Source: an uncultured OCS116 cluster bacterium | GTDB lineage: Bacteria; Pseudomonadota; Alphaproteobacteria; Rhizobiales; TMED25 | Assembly (NCBI GenBank): GCA_902632055.1 | Contig: CACPAS010000014.1 | Location: 1 to 32,609 of the forward strand | Length of the DNA: 32,609 bases | Reading direction: 5' to 3' | Shown here: piece by piece, positions 26,232 through 32,609 of the stretch | How positions within the stretch are numbered: position 1 is the stretch's first letter | How the letters are laid out: each line of letters opens with the position of its first letter | The notes under the pieces: model-generated | Database searches by the model: none | What the model was told of the DNA's origin: nothing | Seen by the model: the letters and a program-made list of their open reading frames with translations, nothing else | Program-made: the position numbers and the translations under genes

Positions 26232-27737
26232 CTATTGCTCTTTATTACTTTTTCTTTTGCGAACTTCAATATATGCAAACGTTACCAAAACTAAACATGT
26301 CAAAAAGAGTATTGATGCGGCTATTGGCCTTTGAAGTAATGCTGTTAGATTACCATCAACCATAACAAGACCCCTTCTCAATGATTCTTCTAAAATTTTT
26401 GCCAAAACGAAAGATAATAGCATTGGGGCAAGCGCTATATCAAGTTTTCTGAAAATATAACCAATTATACCAAACACAAACATTACCGCTAGATCAAAGC
26501 TACTTGTCTTAACAGAATAAGTGCCAACTACACAAAATGCTACTATCAAGGAATATAATAATGCCGGTGGTATTGTCAGAATTTTCATCCACCATTTCAA
26601 AGTTAACCTTCCAAATATATATAAAGTAAATGTCGCAAATAATACTGATATGAAAAGACCATAGATTACTTCCTTATGTTCTATAATTAGGAAAGGGCCG
26701 GGCTGTAACCCTTGCGCTATTAGTGCGCTCATTAATATTGCAGTTACAATATCTCCAGGTATTCCAAATACTAACATTGGAATCATAGCAGCGCCACAAA
26801 CGGCATTGTTAGCGGCCTCTGGAGCAAGAACACCATCTAAGGTTCCTTTGCCAAACTCCTCAGGTTTTTTTGAAGCCCTTTTTGCTAATCCGTAAGCAAC
26901 CCATGGAGATGTTTCTGAGCCAATACCTGGAAGAGCCCCTATAAATGTACCTATTAAAGAGGATCGTATAATAGTTCTCAAATGTTTAGATATTATTTTA
27001 ATGTTATCTTTTAAGCTGGTGAGATAAACATTATCGCTTATACTCGTTACCTTTGATATTGGTCCAAATTTTTCAATTTGAATAAGCACTTCGGTAATGC
27101 CAAATAATCCAGTAACTAATGCGATAACATTTAATCCACCTTGGAGATGAAGAATTCCAAATGTCAATCTAGGAGTTCCACCTAAAGGATCTGTTCCAAT
27201 TAAAGCGAATAATATTCCCAAAGTTGCCGCCAGAACCCCCTTTGCTAATGATCGCCCGGAAACATAGCATATCATTGTTAGAGAGAATAAAATTAGTGCA
27301 AAAAATTCTAATGGCCCAAATTTAATTGCGATTAGAGCAAGTGCTGGCGCTCCAAAAATAAGTGCAACCGTTCCAAAAAAATCTCCAACTAAGGAAGCAT
27401 GTAGAGCACCTAGAATGGCGTCCCCAGCCTTTCCCTGTTTTCTCATTTCATAGCCATCTAATAGAGTGGCCGCATTTGCCGCAGTTCCAGGCGTACCTAT
27501 CAAAATTGCTGATACAGATCCACCAAAGGTTCCTCCTTTAAATAGACCAATTAGAAAAGGTATGCCTACCAAAGGGTGAACAAAAAATGTAAAAGGAGAT
27601 AACAATGCCATACCCATAGTTGCGCTAAGCCCAGGTATTGCCCCTATCATAAGACCAACTATCGTACCTAATGATATTGCAATTAGAGTTTTTATATTAA
27701 AAACGAGAATTGCAGCTTGTATTAAATCTTCTATCAT
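26232..27737 (-). CDS. tctA: TctA family permease, large membrane subunit of a tripartite tricarboxylate transporter
   Basis: 501 residues, the usual TctA length, with about eleven to twelve membrane helices. The N-terminus has TIVGLMIGAIPGLSATMGMALLSPFTF and YKGGTFGGSVSAILIGTPGTAANAATLLDGY-like sequence (GLFKGGTFGGSVSAILIGTPGTA), and the second half repeats it as GTFIGALPGIGSETSPWVAYGLAKR with GVLAPEAANNAVCGAAMIPMLVFGIPGD. These paired G-x-x-PG motifs define the TctA family. It is the transmembrane carrier of a Na+- or proton-driven, binding-protein-dependent uptake system for carboxylates or related small acids. It is last in the order tctC-tctB-tctA, 12 bases after tctB. Confidence 0.95.
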   Translation of the reverse strand: MIEDLIQAAILVFNIKTLIAISLGTIVGLMIGAIPGLSATMGMALLSPFTFFVHPLVGIPFLIGLFKGGTFGGSVSAILIGTPGTAANAATLLDGYEMRKQGKAGDAILGALHASLVGDFFGTVALIFGAPALALIAIKFGPLEFFALILFSLTMICYVSGRSLAKGVLAATLGILFALIGTDPLGGTPRLTFGILHLQGGLNVIALVTGLFGITEVLIQIEKFGPISKVTSISDNVYLTSLKDNIKIISKHLRTIIRSSLIGTFIGALPGIGSETSPWVAYGLAKRASKKPEEFGKGTLDGVLAPEAANNAVCGAAMIPMLVFGIPGDIVTAILMSALIAQGLQPGPFLIIEHKEVIYGLFISVLFATFTLYIFGRLTLKWWMKILTIPPALLYSLIVAFCVVGTYSVKTSSFDLAVMFVFGIIGYIFRKLDIALAPMLLSFVLAKILEESLRRGLVMVDGNLTALLQRPIAASILFLTCLVLVTFAYIEVRKRKSNKEQ

Positions 27738-27749
27738 TATCTTGCCATC

Positions 27750-28235
27750 TTAAAAAAATAATCCTTGTGGTAAATTTACATGTAGTCCGTATCTGAATAT
27801 TATACGTAATAAAATTGCAACTAATATTGCGGTAGATATGCTAACTAAAAGATTTCGATAGCCGCCAATATAACTAACAGATACAACAAAGATTATTGTT
27901 GATACTACATATCCAAAATATAAGATGCATATTAAATAAATAAAAATTCCAATTGAACCATAGATAACTTTAAGGTAATCAGATTTTGGAGTTGTTAAAG
28001 CCGGAAGAAGGGACTTGCCTCTTAAGGGGACGGTTACAATTAAATTTAATGCTGATAAACAAATCAAAATTGAAGCTAAGCGCGGGAAAAAAACTGGCTC
28101 TAGAGCAACATCAGTTGTGCCAGGAATTGTGAACGCCCAGCCTCTTACAAGGCTGGGAGAATATAAGAAGAGTAATACACCCGTAATGAATACAATTATT
28201 GCGAATGCAGACTCAATTTTACGTCCACTAGACAT
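27750..28235 (-). CDS. tctB: TctB family small membrane subunit of the tripartite tricarboxylate transporter
   Basis: 161 residues with four hydrophobic segments, the size and topology of TctB. The N-terminal SAFAIIVFITGVLLFLYSPSL, the FFPRLASILICLSALNLI block (family F-P-x-x-x-x-x-x-L) and a late double helix ending in RIIFRYGLHVNLPQGLF match the family pattern, in particular the closing F-x-x-x-L-x-V-x-LP-x-G. It partners TctA in the membrane; its exact role is poorly known. It lies 17 bases after tctC and 12 before tctA in the direction of transcription. Confidence 0.9.
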   Translation of the reverse strand: MSSGRKIESAFAIIVFITGVLLFLYSPSLVRGWAFTIPGTTDVALEPVFFPRLASILICLSALNLIVTVPLRGKSLLPALTTPKSDYLKVIYGSIGIFIYLICILYFGYVVSTIIFVVSVSYIGGYRNLLVSISTAILVAILLRIIFRYGLHVNLPQGLFF

Positions 28236-28252
28236 TGGCGAAAATACAATTC

Positions 28253-29236
28253 CTAATTAGCCAAAGCAGCTCTTAGCAATTCGCCAGCATTTTCCCAGTC
28301 GTTTTCATACGCTTCAGCGAATCCATCAACAACAAAAGTAGTGGGATCCTGTAAGGTCAACTCAAAAGCCTTTAAGAGAGCTGGATCTTCCTTAATGCCA
28401 TTCAGCGCATTTTGAAGTACGCTTACTTTGTCTGCTGATAACCCCGGAGGTGCATATATCGCAACAGATGAACCAGCTATAACATTGTATCCCAATTCTT
28501 TCATTGTTGGAACATCAGGAAATTGAGCTAGCCTTGAGTTAGCGGCAACTGCTATTGGAACTAAATCTCCAGCTTCAACGTAACCTGCAATTTCACCAGC
28601 ATCATCAAAGAAAAGGTCACCTTCACCTGCTAAAATAGCGCGCATTTTTGGGCCACCACCCCCGTGAGGGTTCCATTTGAAATTATCAGGTGAGATTCCA
28701 GCTTCTTTTAATAGCAATAGCCATCCATAATGGTCTGATGTTGCAATATCTGAAATTTCAATAGGCATACCATCAGCGCTTGAGGCGGCCGCTATAAAGT
28801 CATCCATTGTTTTAAAACCAGTGTCTGCTCCAGCGGTCATTATCCAAGGAACAAATGATACCTGTGCAATTGGAGTGAAATCAGAAGCGCCAAGGTCAAG
28901 GCCTTGTGCGATTGGAGCTATAATTGCACCACCATTATCGCATATCGCTAAATCATACCCATCCGGATCAGCAGCTGTAATGTATTGCATCGCAACTGTT
29001 CCAGAACCACCTGTAACATATTGCGGTAATAGAGACTGATCTAAATATTTAGACGCAACTCTCTCAACCATTCGCAGGTTTCTATCAACGCCACCACCCG
29101 GAGGGTAACAGGCGGCTATACTGATCGGTCTATCAGGATATACCCCAGCATCAGCATTTGTAGAAAATGCAGGGATAGTAAATATTGATAGAACAAAAAC
29201 GAATGATAAATATTTTGAAATATTAAAAATTTTCAT
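28253..29236 (-). CDS. tctC: TctC family periplasmic solute-binding protein
   Basis: 327 residues. The N-terminus YLSFVFVLSIFTIPAFSTNADA is a signal peptide. The mature start YPDRPISIAACYPPGGGVDRNLR corresponds to the family's YPxxPI-x-x-x-x-x-PPGGxxD-x-x-xR, and ADPDGYDLAICDNG, FTPIAQVSF, GGGGPKMRAILAGEGDLFFDDAGEIAGYVEAGDLVPIAV and FPDVPTMKELGYNV follow in the usual order. It captures a small ligand, typically a carboxylate, for TctAB. AGGAGA stands 6 bases before the ATG. The triple-RidA gene lies upstream on the same strand after a 188-base gap, so this operon probably has its own promoter. Confidence 0.94.
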   Translation of the reverse strand: MKIFNISKYLSFVFVLSIFTIPAFSTNADAGVYPDRPISIAACYPPGGGVDRNLRMVERVASKYLDQSLLPQYVTGGSGTVAMQYITAADPDGYDLAICDNGGAIIAPIAQGLDLGASDFTPIAQVSFVPWIMTAGADTGFKTMDDFIAAASSADGMPIEISDIATSDHYGWLLLLKEAGISPDNFKWNPHGGGGPKMRAILAGEGDLFFDDAGEIAGYVEAGDLVPIAVAANSRLAQFPDVPTMKELGYNVIAGSSVAIYAPPGLSADKVSVLQNALNGIKEDPALLKAFELTLQDPTTFVVDGFAEAYENDWENAGELLRAALAN

Positions 29237-29424
29237 GGTTTTCTCCTAAAAAATTGGTGTTTAATAAAATTAAATAAAATTGAACCATGAATTAAAAACT
29301 CTGTCGACAAGACCAAACCTTATCCACAGATAAATGTAATTCAGTTAAATAAGGCTGTGTGTTTTTTTTATTTTTATGTTATTTTTTCGCGCTAAATTTT
29401 TATTACACGACTTTATGCAATTAA

Positions 29425-30804
29425 TCATTTAAAACCAATGGCTTCTATTTGTATCCGAGCACTATAATCCGGGGCTGGATTTGGAATGATGATGCATTCT
29501 AACGCAGGAAATCTATCTTTTTGAACAAATTCGGCAAATATATTTGCAAAAGTCTCAAAATCTGCATTTTCTTTTAGATATATGGATATTTTTACTAAGT
29601 CATCTATCGAGCTGCCTGCCTGATCTGCAACTTTCTTAAGCGTATCTAAAGCTTGCCACGTTTGTGAAAATAATTGTCTATCAGATTGTAATAATTTATT
29701 TAATTTGTTATTTAGGTTTAAGATACTTGGATTATTTAAACTATCTATAATTGATCCTGAATTGTCATATCCACACATACCAGAATAAAATATTAAATTA
29801 TTCGTTACAGTTGCTGCTGGTGCATTAAATGGCGCATCAATAGGCCACTCCACATTTTCTATTTGTTTATCTTTGTTACGTTTTACTGCAGTCAATTCTA
29901 TTTCAATTAGACACCCTCTGTGCCCTACTTCAGAAAAACCAATCACGCTTAATGCGGGCTTCTTATTTGGGAAGAAATATTCATGAATCCTATGAAATAC
30001 GGAAAAATCTCTAATATCAGTTAAATAAACTGTAGAGTTTATGGTATCTGATAGTTCCAAACCGTGACTCTCCAAGGTTCTTTTTAATTCATTATATGTG
30101 TACCAGGCTTGGGCAGCTATTGGCCCATCTCTGCTATCTGGATGACTGCGCCCTGTCGCTAAAAACCGACCTTCTTCTGGTATATCCTCAAAACCCATAA
30201 CAACAGGCTTGCCTTTTGTTGACGTTTTAATTGGAATATGACCTGCTGTGAAAACCAAATCTCCGGTTTTTACAGCTTGGGAATAAAAGCCAGCAGATGG
30301 TAATTTCTTGTCATCTAATTTTGTAATTACTTCTCTTTTTGGATAATTGGAATCTTCATCTAAGCAGACAGCAATTGCATCAATACCTATTGTACCAATA
30401 TCATCACCAAAAACAGTTTCAACACCCACTCCTGAGCTAGGAGCAGGAACCTCTTGGACTTTTTTCCTAATATTCTCATATGCGGGAAAGAATCTTTTGT
30501 CTCTTTGCCACATATGCTGTCTTAGTATTTGGGTGCTATTGCTGTTACATAGATTTAGTAAATTCTCTAGCGCTGCATGAGTATGCCATGCATCATAACA
30601 AACTTGTGACTCCATTTTGTCCACCAGTGAGAAGCCTTGCTGTTTATCAGTAGCATTAACTGGAAGTTCGGAGAAATCTCTTTTAACATTTGTAGGCTGT
30701 GGACGTACACCAGATGTGAATACAAGCCCATCACATTTAATGGCATTTGGAAAACCAAAAAAGCCTTGTTTTTTTTGGTCAATAAAAATCTGGTGTTTTT
30801 TCAT
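29425..30804 (-). CDS. Three tandem RidA (YjgF/YER057c/UK114) domains in one protein
   Basis: 459 residues made of three RidA-like domains, at about 1-150, 160-308 and 320-459. Each begins with a strand like GLVFTSG / DLVFTAGHIP / NLIFYSGMCG, continues with a helix (QAWYTYNELKRTLESHG; QTWQALDTLKKVADQAG) and a D-x-x-x-STVYLTDIRDF or VKISIYLKENADF segment, and ends with an IEIELTAV / IQIEAIGF strand. In active imine deaminases the stretch FPAR carries the catalytic Arg. Here the aligned positions are Pro122 (PAPSS), Leu285 (PALSV) and Leu435 (PALEC), so all three lack it. No signal peptide, so cytoplasmic. RidA trimers normally form from single-domain chains; this chain may fold as a pseudo-trimer. 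Its neighbour is the Tct transporter. Confidence 0.87.
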   Translation of the reverse strand: MKKHQIFIDQKKQGFFGFPNAIKCDGLVFTSGVRPQPTNVKRDFSELPVNATDKQQGFSLVDKMESQVCYDAWHTHAALENLLNLCNSNSTQILRQHMWQRDKRFFPAYENIRKKVQEVPAPSSGVGVETVFGDDIGTIGIDAIAVCLDEDSNYPKREVITKLDDKKLPSAGFYSQAVKTGDLVFTAGHIPIKTSTKGKPVVMGFEDIPEEGRFLATGRSHPDSRDGPIAAQAWYTYNELKRTLESHGLELSDTINSTVYLTDIRDFSVFHRIHEYFFPNKKPALSVIGFSEVGHRGCLIEIELTAVKRNKDKQIENVEWPIDAPFNAPAATVTNNLIFYSGMCGYDNSGSIIDSLNNPSILNLNNKLNKLLQSDRQLFSQTWQALDTLKKVADQAGSSIDDLVKISIYLKENADFETFANIFAEFVQKDRFPALECIIIPNPAPDYSARIQIEAIGFK

Positions 30805-30928
30805 TTTTATAACCTACATGTAAAGCATAAGGTATGGTAGCTTTACACACAAGCATTAATGATAATTTTATAACTGACCTAAAAACGTTCTTAAGAATCA
30901 CAATCATTTCTATTCCACAGTATCGTTT

Positions 30929-31273
30929 GTGCGGTGTAGGTGGGAGTTTTCTTCAGGAGATGTTATTTTCTGTTTTAGCATAACCTACCGTCGTCCACCT
31001 TTTAATGTTCCTCAGTATTCACAATACCAATTCTTTCTCTATGAAACAATCACTGAACAAAGAAAAAAAGGAAAGACCTTTGACCAAATAGCAGAGTGGT
31101 TAAATGAAAAAGGGTACCTATCTGTGCGTGGAAAGAAGTTCAAAGGTAATCATGTTCATTCAATTGTTAAGAAGAAAAGACTAAAAAATGAAAAGTTAGA
31201 AAGAATTTATCCAGAAGTTCGTTCTGATTTTAGTTTGGAGGTAGTTGATAAGACTTTGGTAAATCTGATTTAA
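30929..31273 (+). CDS. Short recombinase-domain-like DNA-binding protein, start uncertain
   Basis: About 100-115 residues. The middle FFLYETITEQRKKGKTFDQIAEWLNEKGYLSVRGKKFKGNHVHSIVKKKRL reads like the helical 'recombinase' domain next to the catalytic part of large serine recombinases (G-x-T-x-x-x-IA-x-x-LN-x-x-G-x-x-x-x-RGK-x-F-x-x-x-x-V-x-x-ILK), but no resolvase catalytic domain is present. It is either an independent small DNA-binding protein or a remnant. The GTG at 30929 begins an odd, cysteine-rich leader with no ribosome binding site. AGGAG at 30955-30959 stands 5 bases before an in-frame ATT at 30965, giving a start closer to the conserved part. No ATG is available in frame. Confidence 0.6.
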   Translation: MRCRWEFSSGDVIFCFSITYRRPPFNVPQYSQYQFFLYETITEQRKKGKTFDQIAEWLNEKGYLSVRGKKFKGNHVHSIVKKKRLKNEKLERIYPEVRSDFSLEVVDKTLVNLI

Positions 31274-31351
31274 AACCTATTGTTCAACAAAAATCTTTAC
31301 AATATCTATAAAAATTCTAGAATGGGTGGTAGATATTTAAGGAATTTTATC

Positions 31352-31537
31352 ATGGCATTAATAGGTTCAATTATTTCATTTCTTATAGGTGCATTCTTTA
31401 TTTTTTATGCACTCAGCATACCAGCGTTCATGGCGGGTCAATACTTTATTTTAGGGTTTTTATTTCTTGCTGGAGGTGTTGCTCTTTATATTTACAGAGG
31501 TAGAAAGAAAAAATCAGATAGTGCTGATGAAGAGTAG
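31352..31537 (+). CDS. Hypothetical small two-helix membrane protein
   Basis: 61 residues. ATG 31352 is chosen because AAGGA stands 8 bases upstream; in-frame TTG 31280 and ATG 31322 would add a polar leader without a ribosome binding site. Two membrane helices (LIGSIISFLIGAFFIFYALSI and GQYFILGFLFLAGGVALYIY) are joined by a short loop, and the tail is basic then acidic (RGRKKKSDSADEE). No family recognised; the architecture is that of many small inner-membrane proteins of unknown function. The gene lies 78 bases after the recombinase-like gene and is convergent with glmS. Confidence 0.6.
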   Translation: MALIGSIISFLIGAFFIFYALSIPAFMAGQYFILGFLFLAGGVALYIYRGRKKKSDSADEE

Positions 31538-31606
31538 TTAAAGTTTATCCATTAAAAAAAAATATTTGTTTTGTCTTCACTATGATTATCTTAACAACGT
31601 AAGAAA

Positions 31607-31628
31607 AAACTTATTAATTAATTAGTTT
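31607..31628 (-). terminator. AT-only palindrome with T-run after glmS; weak terminator candidate
   Basis: AAACT and AGTTT flank the palindrome ATTAATTAAT with one mismatched pair between. Read on the minus strand, the hairpin is followed by six T and lies about 40 bases after the glmS stop. A stem made almost only of A-T pairs is a poor intrinsic terminator, so this is tentative. Confidence 0.3.
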
Positions 31629-31667
31629 CTAGTTTATCAAAATTCATATTGTTGCATACCCACAGCA

Positions 31668-32609
31668 CTATTCCACAGTTACAGCTTTTGCAAGGTTCCT
31701 CGGTTGATCAATATCCGTTCCCCTTAATTTTGCAACGTGATAAGCCAAAAGCTGGAGCGGTATAGACATAATGATAGGTATATTCAATTTACCACTAACC
31801 TCAATATTAATTCCGGTCAATTTCAAATCTTTTAGTTGATCGTTTTGAGCCTTGCCCACAAGGATAATCTTTCCCCCTCGCGAATATACCTCATTCATAT
31901 TAGATAGGTTTTTTACGTAGAATATATCATCAGGAGCCAAAACAATCACCGGTAGCTTCTTATCTACCAAAGCTATTGCGCCATGTTTGAGTTCACCTGA
32001 TGCAATACCTTCAGCGTGTATATATGAAATTTCTTTTAACTTTAATGCCCCTTCGAGAGCTAGTGGTAATGTTGCACCGCGTCCAATAAATATTGCACTC
32101 GATGATTTGTGGATATCTTTTGCGATCTTTTTAATATCATTTTCATACTTCAGTACATCCAAAACTTGACTTGGTATGTGGACCAGTTCCTCTATAAGAG
32201 CTTTCTCTTGTGATTCATTAATGTGCCTTTTTTTCTTTGCCAGAAATAATACCAAGCTTGCCAGGGTTGCTAGCTGGCATGTGAATGCTTTTGTCGAGGC
32301 TACGCCAATTTCCTGGCCAGCAAATATTGGCAGCACAAGGTCTGACTCCCTTGCGATAGTTGACTCTACTGTATTGACAACAGAAACTATTTTTTGACCG
32401 TTCTCCTTTGCATGACGAAGTGCTGCAAGTGTGTCAGCAGTTTCCCCTGACTGTGAAATAAATAAGGATAGAGATTTATTGTCGAAAAACATTTTTTTGT
32501 ATCGAAACTCAGATGCAATATCAAGGTCTACCTTCATATTGGCTATATCTTCAAACCATGACTTTGCTACCATCCCTGCAAAATATGCAGTTCCACATGC
32601 AGAGATAAT
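31668..32609 (-). CDS. glmS: GlmS, glutamine-fructose-6-phosphate aminotransferase (C-terminal part, 5' end outside window)
   Basis: The frame runs off the right edge; 313 codons are present, corresponding to the isomerase part with two SIS sugar-phosphate-binding domains. SACGTAYFAGMVAK at the edge, FISQSGETADTLAALRHAK, SVVNTVESTIARESD, AGQEIGVASTKAFTCQLA, FIGRGATLPLALEGALKLKEISYIHAEGIASGELKHGAIALVD and the terminal RGTDIDQPRNLAKAVTVE are all GlmS signatures. The C-terminal decapeptide that closes over the active site (DQPRNLAKAVTVE) is intact. It makes glucosamine-6-phosphate for peptidoglycan and lipid A. The N-terminal glutaminase domain is not visible here. Confidence 0.96.
   Translation of the reverse strand: MISACGTAYFAGMVAKSWFEDIANMKVDLDIASEFRYKKMFFDNKSLSLFISQSGETADTLAALRHAKENGQKIVSVVNTVESTIARESDLVLPIFAGQEIGVASTKAFTCQLATLASLVLFLAKKKRHINESQEKALIEELVHIPSQVLDVLKYENDIKKIAKDIHKSSSAIFIGRGATLPLALEGALKLKEISYIHAEGIASGELKHGAIALVDKKLPVIVLAPDDIFYVKNLSNMNEVYSRGGKIILVGKAQNDQLKDLKLTGINIEVSGKLNIPIIMSIPLQLLAYHVAKLRGTDIDQPRNLAKAVTVE

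Noticed and set aside
29320-29328. Perfect DnaA-box sequence TTATCCACA in the gap between tctC and the RidA gene.
   Set aside because: A single copy with no further boxes, no AT-rich unwinding repeats and no origin genes nearby; one such 9-mer in 32 kb is close to chance.
30567-30840. Three overlapping short frames around the RidA start.
   Set aside because: Shadows of the triple-RidA gene in other frames, with low-complexity translations.

Overview
The window looks like chromosomal DNA from an AT-rich, tightly packed alphaproteobacterium, probably a free-living and perhaps marine planktonic lineage. This is inferred from gene content: recG, sdhE (RGxxE-type FAD assembly factor), mfd, a DUF502 protein and glmS, which commonly sit near one another in alphaproteobacteria, plus an IalB-family protein, HspQ, a tripartite tricarboxylate transporter (TctCBA) and many short-chain transport and catabolism genes. 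Genes are separated by few bases. Six convergent pairs overlap or are 2 to 4 bases apart. I see no rRNA, tRNA, CRISPR array, insertion sequence or prophage, and no gene-free stretch longer than 300 bases.

Layout. 1-5791 (+): the end of a sirtuin-like protein without cysteines, a LysE exporter, an AbrB-family membrane protein overlapping a D-tartrate-dehydratase-like enolase-superfamily enzyme, a UbiH-type hydroxylase, an LpxL-type acyltransferase and hspQ. 5795-8150: a divergent pair, an IalB-family secreted protein (-) and an orphan YejA-like solute-binding protein (+). 8137-13993: the repair block, mfd and sdhE (-) divergent from recG (+). 13998-18095: DUF502 and TPR/SPOR proteins (-), a CPBP membrane protein (+), then a DUF4359 protein and an amidohydrolase (-). 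18214-22096: two tiny membrane proteins, an acyl-CoA dehydrogenase and katG (-).

22208-24891 (+) is the most unusual part. It is a cobalt-type nitrile hydratase/thiocyanate hydrolase with rearranged subunits. The N-terminal half of the beta subunit is fused in front of the complete alpha (thiocyanate hydrolase gamma) subunit, and the SH3-like C-terminal half of beta is a separate 94-residue gene. The three active-site cysteines and both beta-type arginines that contact them are present, so the parts could still build one active site. A VOC-family enzyme and an EamA transporter follow in the same direction.

24894-31273: a YbaK-type deacylase that seems to begin at ATT, an unknown protein, TctA/TctB/TctC, a 459-residue protein of three fused RidA domains that all lack the catalytic arginine, and a short recombinase-like protein. 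31352-32609: a two-helix membrane protein and the C-terminal half of glmS, which runs off the right edge.
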